A stretch of DNA of 64,000 nt from assembly GCA_964423505.1 (NCBI GenBank), contig CAYREX010000006.1, positions 1 to 64,000 on the forward strand, given 5' to 3'. This DNA comes from CAYREX01 sp964423505. GTDB lineage: Bacteria > Fermentibacterota > Fermentibacteria > Fermentibacterales > JCC-6. Position 1 is the stretch's first letter. Every line of letters starts with the position of its first letter. Made by a program: the position numbers and the translations under genes. This document shows, piece after piece, positions 5,886 to 13,306 of this stretch. The notes beneath the pieces were generated by a model, which had not been told where the DNA came from, did not search any database, and saw only the letters and a program-made list of their open reading frames with translations.

Positions 5886-5914
5886 TTGACAGTGCCCTAC
5901 ATTGTAGCTACGAT
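5886..5914 (+). promoter_or_regulatory. Candidate promoter of second brnTA cassette
   Basis: TTGACA (5886-5891) and TACGAT (5909-5914) have a 17-base spacer, and the 8-base palindrome GTAGCTAC (5904-5911) overlaps the -10. The ATG at 5915 abuts the -10, so transcription would begin just inside the reading frame unless the true -10 lies elsewhere. The placement is therefore less certain than in the other cassettes. Confidence 0.5.
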
Positions 5915-6204
5915 ATGCACATTAAAGCACTACATTTCGAATGGGATCCCAACAAGGAACTCAGAACCTCGAGAAGCACGGAATCACATTCAAGGAAGCA
6001 AGCAGTGTTTTCTATGACGAATGGGCGGTTGAGTTCTACGATGATGAGCATTCGGAGTGGGAGAACCGATGCCTGATGCTCGGCCTCAGTGCTCGACTCC
6101 GGTTGCTCCTCGTCTGTCATTGCAGCAGAGAGGAAGAGTCGGTGATCCGGATCATCTCCGCCCGGAAAGCGACAGAGAATGAAGCTAGGCAGTACCGGAG
6201 GTGA
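5915..6204 (+). pseudogene. BrnT-family toxin with a -1 frameshift (cassette 11)
   Basis: Reading from the ATG at 5915 gives HIKALHFEWDPNKELR, the conserved BrnT N-terminus. From about 5965 the family sequence (NLEKHGITFKEASSVF through IRIISARKATENEARQY) continues in the -1 frame. One missing base near 5963-5967 explains it. Left uncorrected, frame 0 stops after about 53 codons, and the remaining open frame from the ATG at 5941 lacks the proper N-terminus. No classical slippery heptamer is present, so mutation or sequencing error is more likely than programmed frameshifting. Confidence 0.82.
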
Positions 6205-6208
6205 AACC

Positions 6209-6424
6209 ATGAAGGACGAGTACGATCTCTCGAAGATGAAATCCCGTAGGAATCCCTATGCCAAGCGCCTGAAGAAACAGATCACGCTTCGCCTGCAGCC
6301 GGAGATCATCGAGTACTTCAAGGCCTTGTCAGAGAAAATCGACATACCTTACCAGAGTCTGATCAACCTATACCTGCTGGATTGCGTGAATCATCATCGT
6401 GAACTGAAGATGGACTGGACATAG
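6209..6424 (+). CDS. BrnA/CopG-type antitoxin (cassette 11)
   Basis: The 71-residue product starts at the ATG at 6209, after GGAGGTG overlapping the toxin stop. A ribbon-helix-helix core KKQITLRLQPEIIEYFKAL and PYQSLINLYLLD match the second half of the antitoxin in cassette 9. It appears intact while its toxin is broken, which fits loss of a toxin that no longer pays. Confidence 0.82.
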   Translation: MKDEYDLSKMKSRRNPYAKRLKKQITLRLQPEIIEYFKALSEKIDIPYQSLINLYLLDCVNHHRELKMDWT

Positions 6425-6432
6425 AAGAGAGG

Positions 6433-6509
6433 GCAGAACAAGCGGCTGCTGCGGTATCGCGCAGGGGTAGGTAGACCAGGGCGCAATCCGCTGAGCCTTC
6501 ATGTTCGCT
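6433..6509 (+). repeat. attC site 12
   Basis: R'' GCAGAAC (6433-6439) exactly complements GTTCTGC. R' is GTTCGCT (6503-6509). Its interior is like site 10. Confidence 0.87.
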
Positions 6510-6510
6510 C

Positions 6511-6576
6511 CCATAACGGAAGGACGTCTTGACGTTATGACGTTATGGCTACATGATTCCTCTGGAAGGAAAGGAG
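6511..6576 (+). promoter_or_regulatory. Promoter and operator region of cassette 12 TA pair
   Basis: TTGACG (6529-6534) and CATGAT (6552-6557) have a 17-base spacer. CCATAACG (6511-6518) and CGTTATGG (6541-6548) form an inverted repeat, and GACGTTATGACGTTATG is a tandem repeat, plausible binding sites for the ribbon-helix-helix antitoxin. AAAGGAG before the ATG at 6581 is the ribosome site. Confidence 0.65.
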
Positions 6577-6580
6577 AATC

Positions 6581-6814
6581 ATGTCTGATCTGACGAAAAG
6601 GGCTACTGTCTACCTTGATCCTGCGCTACACCGGGCACTGCGACTCAAGTCCGTAGAGACTTCAAGATCCATATCGGAACTGATCAACGATGCCATTCGA
6701 GAAGAACTGGCAGAGGACGCGGATGATCTGGCCGTCTTCCGTGCACGGATTGACGAGCCCACCGTAACGTTCGAGGCCTTCGTTGAAGGACTGAAGCGTG
6801 ATGGCAGGCTATAG
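6581..6814 (+). CDS. Ribbon-helix-helix antitoxin (cassette 12)
   Basis: The 77-residue product begins KRATVYLDPALHRALRLKS, a MetJ/Arc-type beta-strand and helix, followed by SRSISELINDAIREEL. The acidic C-terminal part (about 55-77) is probably the toxin-neutralising tail. Antitoxin first and RelE-type toxin second is the RelBE/ParDE order. It overlaps the downstream toxin by 14 bases when the toxin starts at 6801. Confidence 0.87.
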   Translation: MSDLTKRATVYLDPALHRALRLKSVETSRSISELINDAIREELAEDADDLAVFRARIDEPTVTFEAFVEGLKRDGRL

Positions 6815-7058
6815 GATTCTTATCCGGAAATCGGTTCGGAAGGATCTTGATGGAATCCCGAAGAAGGATGTGCAGCGAATCGTCAAGGCAATCAGCAGTC
6901 TAGCCGAGGATCCGCGGCCGAGGCAATCCAAGAAGTTATCCGGAGAAGAGAAGTACAGGCTTCGGTGCGGATCTTACCGGGTGCTCTACGAGATTCTGGA
7001 CAAAGAGCTGGTTGTGTACATCGTTCGAGCCCGGCATCGTAGAGACGCATATAGATAG
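6801..7058 (+). CDS. RelE/ParE-family toxin (cassette 12)
   Basis: The 85-residue product starts at the ATG at 6801 (a GTG at 6798 is an alternative). GYRILIRKSVRKDLDGIP, then KLSGEEKYRLRCGSYRVLYEI and a C-terminal VYIVRARHRRDAYR, is the RelE fold with the basic and Tyr-containing C-terminal strand. It is predicted to be an mRNA interferase. It is the last gene of the array. Confidence 0.9.
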   Translation: MAGYRILIRKSVRKDLDGIPKKDVQRIVKAISSLAEDPRPRQSKKLSGEEKYRLRCGSYRVLYEILDKELVVYIVRARHRRDAYR

Positions 7059-7060
7059 AG

Positions 7061-7109
7061 AGCGAACAACAGCATGCAGTAGGCAACCTGCTGATGCTGA
7101 GAGTGTCGA
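7061..7109 (+). repeat. attC site 13, terminal, degenerate R'
   Basis: R'' AGCGAAC (7061-7067) exactly complements GTTCGCT at the left end of cassette 12. Arms CAGCATGCAGTAGG and CCTGCTGATGCTG pair with one extrahelical G, as in site 1. The expected R' is GTGTCGA (7103-7109), not GTTRRRY, so this is the array's right boundary. Confidence 0.82.
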
Positions 7110-7209
7110 CTCGCTTGACCACTGGCGTGACATCCGGTCCGGAGCTCGAGAGGTCTGTGGGTACTCATCGCCGGCGACGGATGGAGGCGGTCCTGAGGAC
7201 CGCTGCGCT

Positions 7210-7719
7210 TCAGCGCTTGTAGCCTATCCTGTGGAGAAGCTCTATGCGGTTCTGGCGGTCCTCGTCTATCTCCACCGCCTGGGGTGGCTCGCCGTCTATC
7301 ACGCCGAGGACGCCTCCGCCCTGGTCGGTCCTGGCCCTGATGACCTGGAGCGGGTTGGCGGTGGCGCAGAAGATGCGGCAGACCTCCTGGGTCTGCTTGA
7401 TGCGGTTCAGGACCTGGATGGGGTAGGTCCCGTGGAGGACGATGAGGAAGGTGTGGCCGCAGGCGAGGTCGAGGATGTTCCTCTCGGCTATCTGCCGCAG
7501 CTCCAGGTCGGTGCCGTCGCTCCGTACCAGCCTGGGGCCGGAGGCCTCGGCGAAGGCGATTCCGAAGGCCGCGCCGGGGACGGCGGTGGCGATGGCCTCG
7601 TAGAGGTCCTCGACGGTCTTGATGAAGTGGGACTGGCCGAGGATGACGTTGCAGCCCTCGGGGAAGTCCAGCGGGACTACATCCAGGTCTATCGTGCCGG
7701 TCGTCTCGATTCCGTTCAT
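7210..7719 (-). CDS. Adenosine-specific kinase family protein (COG1839/PF04008)
   Basis: The 169-residue product has the expected family length. Recognisable stretches are NVILGQSHFIKTVEDLYEA, FGIAFAEASGPRLVRSDG and VCRIFCATANPLQVI, followed by GVLGVIDGEPP. Crystal-structure-based annotation calls this family adenosine-specific kinase, but its physiological role is poorly defined. It is the last gene of the leftward LPS/rpoN run, 19 bases after rpoN, and converges on the integron array. Confidence 0.85.
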   Translation of the reverse strand: MNGIETTGTIDLDVVPLDFPEGCNVILGQSHFIKTVEDLYEAIATAVPGAAFGIAFAEASGPRLVRSDGTDLELRQIAERNILDLACGHTFLIVLHGTYPIQVLNRIKQTQEVCRIFCATANPLQVIRARTDQGGGVLGVIDGEPPQAVEIDEDRQNRIELLHRIGYKR

Positions 7720-7738
7720 GTCTCCTCCGCGGGTGCTT

Positions 7739-9157
7739 CTAGTAGCGCCTGCGCTTCCTGGCCGAGGGGATGCCCAGGTCGGCGCGGTAGTTGGCCACGG
7801 TCCGGCGCTTGACCTCCATGCCCGCCTCCGCTAGGAGCTCGGCGAGCTTCGCGTCGGAGAGCGGGGCCTTCTTGTCCTCGTCCTCTATCAGCATCCTGAG
7901 CTCCTCCTTCACGGTCCTGCTGGAGACGGTGCCGCTCTCGGCGGGCACGCCCCGGGAGAAGAAGAAGCGCATCTCGTGTATGCCCTTGGGCGACTGGACG
8001 TACTTGCCGTTGATGGCCCGGCTTATGGTGGACTGGTTGTAGCCCAGGGCGTCGGCGACGTTCTGGAGGGTGAGGGGCCTCAGGTCCTCTATGCCGTTCT
8101 CGAAGAAGCCGGCCTGGTAGTCCGCCAGGAAATCCCCTATGCGGGTGACCGTCTCCTGGCGCTGCATGATGGAGCGGATGAACCAGGAGGCGCGCTGGAA
8201 CTTCTTCTTGACGTACTCCCTGGCGTCGTCTGAGGAGCTGGGGGACTCCAGTATGCGTCGGTTCCTGGCGGAGATGGAGAGGGTGGGGAAGCGGTTGTCG
8301 TTCAGGGTGGCGACGAACCTGTCCCCCACCCTGGTGATGATGATGTCCGGGATGACCGCGGCGTTGCTGCCGGAGTGGAAGATTCCGCCGGGCCAGGGGT
8401 TCAGCCGGGAGACGGCGTCCAGCGCCTCCTGGACCCGCTGGGGGGTCTCCCCCAGGGCCTCGGCAATGGCCCTTATCCTGTGCTCGGCCATCTCGTAGAA
8501 GTAGTCGGAGACCATCCTGCGCTCCACGCTGCCCTCGTCGTAGCCCAGCCGCTCCAGCTGCAGGTCCAGCGCCTCGGAGACGGTGCCGGAGCCGACGCCT
8601 ACCGGGTCCATCTCCCTGACCACCTCCAGGGCCCTGCGTAGCAGCTCCCTGTCCCCCTCCCACCCGGCCTCCAGCTCGTACTCCGGGAGGGAGAGCAGGC
8701 CGTGGTGGTCCAGGGAGTAGACGACGTAGATGACAGCCTCCTCCAGGTCCCTGCGGAGGTTCAGGTCGTAGACCTGCTCAAGCAGGTGCTCGTAGAGGGT
8801 CTTCTCGGCCACCGGCTCCGGGGTCCAGGGCTCGTCGTCCTCGCTCCAGGTGGCCGAGGGGCCCTCGCCGGTGTGCTCCTCTATCTTCCGGAGGATGTCC
8901 AGCGGGTCGCTCTCCTCGCTGTCGCTCCTGGAGGGCTCCTCGTCCCAGTCGCTCTCCTCGGCCTCCGCCTCGGTCTCCTGGGTCTCCTCCCGCTCCTGCT
9001 CCAGTAGGGGGTTCTCCTGGAGCTCCTGGGAGATGAGGTTCTCCAGCTCCTGAGAGGGGAGCTGGAGTATCTCCAGGGCCTGGCGTATCTTCTGGGTGAG
9101 GACCAGCTTCTGGGTCTGGGCCAGCCTGGCCTGCTGCTGAAGCTTCATCCTCGGCAT
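7739..9157 (-). CDS. rpoN: RNA polymerase sigma-54 factor
   Basis: The 472-residue product starts at the ATG at 9157, two bases after lptB ends; a second in-frame ATG is at 9148. Region I is Gln/Leu-rich (QQQARLAQTQKLVLTQKIRQ). An acidic region II follows, then the core-binding and HTH domains. The RpoN box appears as RRTVANYRADLGIP, followed by a basic C-terminus. Sigma-54 needs AAA+ activators, none of which is in the window. Its position after lptB matches the classic lptA-lptB-rpoN order. Confidence 0.95.
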   Translation of the reverse strand: MPRMKLQQQARLAQTQKLVLTQKIRQALEILQLPSQELENLISQELQENPLLEQEREETQETEAEAEESDWDEEPSRSDSEESDPLDILRKIEEHTGEGPSATWSEDDEPWTPEPVAEKTLYEHLLEQVYDLNLRRDLEEAVIYVVYSLDHHGLLSLPEYELEAGWEGDRELLRRALEVVREMDPVGVGSGTVSEALDLQLERLGYDEGSVERRMVSDYFYEMAEHRIRAIAEALGETPQRVQEALDAVSRLNPWPGGIFHSGSNAAVIPDIIITRVGDRFVATLNDNRFPTLSISARNRRILESPSSSDDAREYVKKKFQRASWFIRSIMQRQETVTRIGDFLADYQAGFFENGIEDLRPLTLQNVADALGYNQSTISRAINGKYVQSPKGIHEMRFFFSRGVPAESGTVSSRTVKEELRMLIEDEDKKAPLSDAKLAELLAEAGMEVKRRTVANYRADLGIPSARKRRRY

Positions 9158-9159
9158 CT

Positions 9160-9894
9160 CTAGAGCCTGAACCTCTCTCCCAGGTATATCTTCCTCGCCT
9201 CCGGGTCCTCCGCCAGCTCGGTGGCGGAGCCTGAGATGAGAATCCTCCCGTCGTACATGATATACGCCCTGTCGGTTATCTCCAGGGTCTCCCGGACGTT
9301 GTGGTCGGTGATGAGTATGCCCAGCCCCTTCTCCCTGAGGCCGCCGACGATGGACTGTATGTCGGCGACGGCTATGGGGTCTATGCCTGCGAACGGCTCG
9401 TCGAGGAGCAGGAATGCCGGGTTGGTGACCAGCGCCCTCGCTATCTCCACCCTCCTGCGCTCGCCGCCGGAGAGGGTGTAGGCCTTCTGGGTCCTGACCC
9501 GCTCTATGCCCAGCTCCCCCAGGAGCTGATCGCACCTCCGCCTCCGCTCCCTGCGGCCCAGGCCGGTGGTCTCCAGGATGCTCATGAGGTTGTCCTCGAC
9601 GGTCATCTTGCGGAAGACGCTGGACTCCTGCGGGAGGTAGCCTATCCCGAGCCTGCAGCGCCTGTACATGGGCAGCCTGGTTATCGGCCTCTCGTCCAGG
9701 AAGACCTCACCCTCGTCCGGGCGGATGAAGCCTACTATCTGGTTGAAGGTGGTGGTCTTGCCGGCGCCGTTCGGACCTAGGAGGCCGACCACCTCCCCCC
9801 TGGCGACGGAGACGGAGACCCTGTCCACCACCGCCCTGCGGCGGTAGCGCTTCACCAGGTCGCTCGTCCTGAGAACCCTCGGCCCTTCCGGCAT
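9160..9894 (-). CDS. lptB: LPS export ABC transporter ATP-binding protein
   Basis: The 244-residue product starts at the ATG at 9894, which overlaps the lptA stop. It has Walker A GPNGAGKTTT, Q-loop YLPQESSVFRKMTV typical of LptB, signature LSGGERRR, Walker B FLLLDEP and switch His in ITDHNV. It powers extraction of LPS from the inner membrane with LptF/G, which are not in this window. The frame is open upstream but would run through lptA. Confidence 0.95.
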   Translation of the reverse strand: MPEGPRVLRTSDLVKRYRRRAVVDRVSVSVARGEVVGLLGPNGAGKTTTFNQIVGFIRPDEGEVFLDERPITRLPMYRRCRLGIGYLPQESSVFRKMTVEDNLMSILETTGLGRRERRRRCDQLLGELGIERVRTQKAYTLSGGERRRVEIARALVTNPAFLLLDEPFAGIDPIAVADIQSIVGGLREKGLGILITDHNVRETLEITDRAYIMYDGRILISGSATELAEDPEARKIYLGERFRL

Positions 9895-10943
9895 CAGATG
9901 GAGCCCTCCCTGTAGCTGTAGGTCCCCGACACGGTGCCGCTGACCCTGATGAGCCCGACGGAGCCGTCCTCGAAGCCTATCTCGAAGAGGTCGCCCCGGA
10001 CCGTGTTCATCTCCTCCCGGGCGGCGGCCTCCCCCCCGCTGTCCACCGTGAGGCTGGCCGCTCCCCAGATGGAGATGGAGTCCGGCTCCTCGTCGGTGAA
10101 GGCGAAGTAGGCGCTCTCCGAGTCGAACCATGTCTCCGAGGGGGGCGATACGCCGTCGTCCAGGAAGTGCCCGCTGGCGGCCCCCTCCACCCGGACGGTG
10201 GAGCGGCCGCTCCCCTCGTCCATGGTCAGCTCCATCCAGTCGCCGGAGAGCTCACCGTCCGGTGTGGTGAGCACCGGGGAGCCGAACAGCTCGAACCGCT
10301 CGTCGTTCCCCATGTAGATCAGGTACTCCGCCGTGGCGGTCAGCTCCCGGGCGGGCATGAGAACAAGGGCGTCGCCCTGGGCCTCGGCCCTGTTGCTGTC
10401 CGGCAGGAACTCCAGCCTGTCGGCGGTGACCGTGAGGCTGTCGCCGTCCTCCACCCTGCGAAGTACCGGGTCGACGGTGACGAAGAGGCTGCCCCTCTCC
10501 CTGTCGTACATGGCGTACTCCCCCTCGACGGTTCCGAGCCAGGGGCCGGTCATCACCACCGAGTCGGTGGCAACGGCCTTGCCGGAGCTGCGGAAGTAGA
10601 CCACCTCCCTCGCCTCCACCACGCTCTCCCCGTCGGTGAGGGTGACGTTGCCGGTCATGGTCATGATGCCGGTCTCCCGGCTGTACTCCAGCATGTCGGA
10701 GGTGCCCGAGAGGGTATCCGTCACCACCTCGACGTTCGAGTGGAAGACGGCGTCGCCGGCCTGCTGCCAGACGGTGCCGGAGTCGGAGGTGACGGTGACC
10801 TCTCCGTCGGTGACGGAGACGTTGCCCCACATGTCCAGCCTGACCTCTCCCCCCTCCAGCTCAACCCCGGTGGCCCGGTCGGCGGAGACGGTGTAGACGT
10901 CCTGCGAGGCCAGCAGGGCGGCGGCCAGCAGCAGCTCAGTCAA
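9894..10943 (-). CDS. lptA: LptA/OstA-domain periplasmic protein
   Basis: The 349-residue product has a short hydrophobic N-terminus cleavable after about residue 13. Repeated short beta-strand units such as ATDSVVMTGPW, RAEAQGDALVL and VEVVTDTLSGTSDMLEY are the OstA/LptA beta-jellyroll pattern. It is about twice the size of E. coli LptA, so it may hold two such domains. It should bridge LPS across the periplasm. It overlaps lptC by eight bases and lptB by three. Confidence 0.85.
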   Translation of the reverse strand: MTELLLAAALLASQDVYTVSADRATGVELEGGEVRLDMWGNVSVTDGEVTVTSDSGTVWQQAGDAVFHSNVEVVTDTLSGTSDMLEYSRETGIMTMTGNVTLTDGESVVEAREVVYFRSSGKAVATDSVVMTGPWLGTVEGEYAMYDRERGSLFVTVDPVLRRVEDGDSLTVTADRLEFLPDSNRAEAQGDALVLMPARELTATAEYLIYMGNDERFELFGSPVLTTPDGELSGDWMELTMDEGSGRSTVRVEGAASGHFLDDGVSPPSETWFDSESAYFAFTDEEPDSISIWGAASLTVDSGGEAAAREEMNTVRGDLFEIGFEDGSVGLIRVSGTVSGTYSYREGSI

Positions 10944-11502
10944 TCTCCAGCTCCCCGGTGCGGACCGCGGTGAAGTCCTCCTCTATGTCCACTCCCTCGG
11001 CGGCGTCCAGGCCGGTGTCCAGGTCCACGTCCCTGCCGGAGAGGACCGTCCAGCCGACGGAGTCGGGGACGGTGAGCACCACCAGGCAGTCGCTGTGCAT
11101 TATCCCGAGGCTGTCTATCCAGATTATCTCCTCGGTCTCCATGTGCCTGTCGTCGTTGGTCTCGGCCTGGACGTCGCCCCATATCCGAAGCAGGCCGGAG
11201 CCGAGCTCCACCCGGCCCGAGTCGCCGGTGAGGACCGTGGTGGGGATGTCCTCCTCGAAGAAGGTGAGGTCGACCACGGAGAGGACCACCACGCTGTCTC
11301 CGTCGCCGTAGACCGCTCTCTCGCTCTCCAGCAGCCAGGCCCTCTCCCCCAGCTCGGACTGGACCAGGACGAAGTCGCTCACCACCTGGCCGGGGCCCTC
11401 CTCCGGGTCCATCTCCACCGGCTCGCCGCTACCGCACGACGTCGCCAGGAGCAGGGCGGTGAGCCCAGCGGCGATGTATCCAGACCCACTGCTCGGGATC
11501 AT
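10936..11502 (-). CDS. lptC: LptC-like LPS export lipoprotein
   Basis: The 188-residue product has an N-terminal lipobox (LLATSCGSG), so it is probably a lipoprotein rather than the transmembrane-anchored LptC of E. coli. The body reads SERAVYGDGDSVVVLSVVDLTFF and VLTGDSGRVELGSGLLRIWGDV, the YrbK/LptC pattern. Its first 74 bases overlap the end of the acyltransferase gene in another frame. Position and neighbours support the call. Confidence 0.83.
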   Translation of the reverse strand: MIPSSGSGYIAAGLTALLLATSCGSGEPVEMDPEEGPGQVVSDFVLVQSELGERAWLLESERAVYGDGDSVVVLSVVDLTFFEEDIPTTVLTGDSGRVELGSGLLRIWGDVQAETNDDRHMETEEIIWIDSLGIMHSDCLVVLTVPDSVGWTVLSGRDVDLDTGLDAAEGVDIEEDFTAVRTGELEID

Positions 11503-12337
11503 CCCTTATCCAGCCCTCCATCCGGCGGCTCGCGCGTGCCGTCAGCTCCAGCGGGGCGTCGGGGCCGGTGAGCCCCTCCGTCTCCAGCTCTCCGTCTATC
11601 TCCAGGATGTAGCTCAGGTCCTCCCTCCGCGCTATGTGGAGGGTGAGGACCGGGACCCCGAAGCGTAGGGCGATGCGGGCGGGCCCCAGCGGGGTCCTGG
11701 CCGGCACGCCCAGGAACCTGACGAAGCCGCTCTCGGCGCCCCTCGTGTCCTGGTCGATCAAGATACCAACGGCGGTCCCGGCCCGCAACAATCCCATGAG
11801 CCTTGCGGTGCCGGATCCCCGGTCAACCACCGCCGCGCCCTGCCCCCTCCGGAGGTCGTCCATCATGGCGGAGACGTCCGGGTGCGAGAGCCTGCGGCCG
11901 ACGACCCCGACCGGGTGGCCGAGGAGGGCCACCGCCCTGGGGATGAGCTCCCAGGAGGAGTAGTGGGCGGTGAGGGCCAGGCAGCCGCGTCCCCTCTCCA
12001 GCGCCCCGGCCATGTGCTCCTCTCCCCGGACCTCCACCAGCTCCCGGAAGAAGCCGTCCGGCCGGCCCGTCAGGTGGAGGAAGTCCAGCACGCCGAAGAG
12101 GATGCTCCTGAGCACCTGGAAGTCGGTGGCCTCCAGGCCGAGCGGCTCCATGACCGTCCGCCTGTGCCTCCGCATGGTGCGCAGGCTGCGGGAGGGTAGT
12201 GCCGAGGCGGGGGCGGCCATGGCGCCGGAGAGCTCCCAGAGCTCCTCCCTGCGGAGCGACCTGGCGGTCCTCACCAGCAGTCGCGCCACCGCCGGGGAGA
12301 GGGCGTGGCGGAGGCGGCGGAGGGGGATGCGGGACAT
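11429..12337 (-). CDS. Lysophospholipid acyltransferase, LpxL/HtrB family
   Basis: The 302-residue product carries the HX4(D/E) catalytic motif HYSSWE (about residue 125), GVVGRRLSHPDV, a GILIDQD segment with RFLGVPARTPLGPARIA, and the C-terminal WIHRRW stretch typical of LpxL-type enzymes. It should add a secondary acyl chain to Kdo-lipid A. Sitting between kdsD and lptC it couples lipid A maturation with Kdo synthesis and LPS export. The exact acyl position is not predictable. Confidence 0.88.
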   Translation of the reverse strand: MSRIPLRRLRHALSPAVARLLVRTARSLRREELWELSGAMAAPASALPSRSLRTMRRHRRTVMEPLGLEATDFQVLRSILFGVLDFLHLTGRPDGFFRELVEVRGEEHMAGALERGRGCLALTAHYSSWELIPRAVALLGHPVGVVGRRLSHPDVSAMMDDLRRGQGAAVVDRGSGTARLMGLLRAGTAVGILIDQDTRGAESGFVRFLGVPARTPLGPARIALRFGVPVLTLHIARREDLSYILEIDGELETEGLTGPDAPLELTARASRRMEGWIRDDPEQWVWIHRRWAHRPAPGDVVR

Positions 12338-12343
12338 GTGGGG

Positions 12344-13306
12344 CTAGGCCGGGCCGGCCCTGAGGACGTCGTGGAGGTAGATTATCCCCACCGGGATGCG
12401 CTCCCCGTCCACGGCTATCAGGGAGGTCACGCCGGCGTCCTCCATCCGGGAGACGGCTACGGCGGCGGGGTCCTTCGGCGAGCAGACCAGGGGGTCCGGA
12501 ACCAGGACCTCGGAGAGCCGGAGGTTCAGGATGTCGGCCCTGTCGCGCATGAGCCTGCCCAGGTCGCCGTACACGAAGATGCCTTCCAGCCGGCCCTCCC
12601 CGTCCACGGTCATGCAGACGCCCCTGTGGGTGGTCATCGCCTCCACGGCCTCGGTCAGGGGGGAATCCGCTGGCACGACCGGCAGCGGGGGGCCGACCAT
12701 CAGGTCGGAGACCCGGAGGAGGAGCTTCCTGCCCAGCACGCCTCCCGGGTGCACCCTGGCGAAGTCGTCGGGCGAGAAGTCGTGCATGCGGAGCAGGGCC
12801 ATGGCCAGGGCGTCGCCCAGGGCCATCATGGAGGTGGTGCTGGCGGTGGGGGCCAGGTCGTAGGGGCAGGCCTCCTGTCCCTCCGGGAGCCCGAGGACGA
12901 CGTCCGCCGCCCTGCCCAGGACCGAGTCCGGGGCGCAGGTGATGGCTATCATCGGTATGGAGAGCCGCCTGAAGGACGGCAGGAGGGCGGCCATCTCCGG
13001 CGTCTCCCCGCTCTTGGAGAGGAGCAGCACCACGTCCCCACGGGCAAGTATGCCGAGGTCGCCGTGGGCGCCCTCGCCGGCGTGCAGGAAGTGGGCCGGG
13101 GTGCCGGTGCTGGTCATGGTGGCGGCTATCTTCCGGGCCACCAGCCCGGACTTGCCCACTCCGCAGACCACCAGCTTGCCCGGGGCCGCCGCGATCGTCT
13201 CCACCGCACGGGGAAAGCTCTCCTCCACCAGCCCGGCGGTCTCCCTTATCCAGCCCGCCTCTATCTCCAGGACCCGGAGCGCCTCGGCGTAAGGGTCGAC
13301 GGTCAC
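12344..13306 (-). CDS. kdsD: Arabinose-5-phosphate isomerase
   Basis: The 320-residue product has an N-terminal SIS sugar-isomerase domain (GKLVVCGVGKSGLVARKIAAT, LLLSKSGETPE) and two C-terminal CBS domains from about residue 205. It converts ribulose 5-phosphate to arabinose 5-phosphate, the first step of Kdo synthesis. It is four bases into overlap with kdsC. The length equals that of E. coli KdsD/GutQ. Confidence 0.93.
   Translation of the reverse strand: MTVDPYAEALRVLEIEAGWIRETAGLVEESFPRAVETIAAAPGKLVVCGVGKSGLVARKIAATMTSTGTPAHFLHAGEGAHGDLGILARGDVVLLLSKSGETPEMAALLPSFRRLSIPMIAITCAPDSVLGRAADVVLGLPEGQEACPYDLAPTASTTSMMALGDALAMALLRMHDFSPDDFARVHPGGVLGRKLLLRVSDLMVGPPLPVVPADSPLTEAVEAMTTHRGVCMTVDGEGRLEGIFVYGDLGRLMRDRADILNLRLSEVLVPDPLVCSPKDPAAVAVSRMEDAGVTSLIAVDGERIPVGIIYLHDVLRAGPA

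Larger units (their letters stand above)
1..7109 (+). mobile_element. Integron gene-cassette array, 12 complete cassettes
   Basis: Thirteen attC sites follow one another at cassette spacing. The cassettes run 54-916, 917-1429, 1430-1654, 1655-2399, 2400-2621, 2622-3371, 3372-3578, 3579-4515, 4516-5228, 5229-5865, 5866-6503 and 6504-7103. In nearly every one the terminal R'' box is complementary to the R' box at the cassette's own left end, as expected if each unit was once a closed circle. Genes all point right, and the four toxin-antitoxin pairs carry their own promoters. The tyrosine recombinase IntI and the attI site are not in the window and are expected to the left. Homogeneous attC subfamilies and many TA pairs resemble a sedentary chromosomal integron rather than a resistance-type mobile one. 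Confidence 0.93.

Noticed and set aside
5941..6204. Intact short BrnT starting at the ATG at 5941
   Set aside because: Its first residues do not match the family, while the frame from 5915 supplies the missing conserved start; a frameshift explains both.
1..7109. Repeats as a CRISPR array
   Set aside because: The repeats are imperfect, 49-80 bases, folded like attC, and spaced by genes rather than short spacers.
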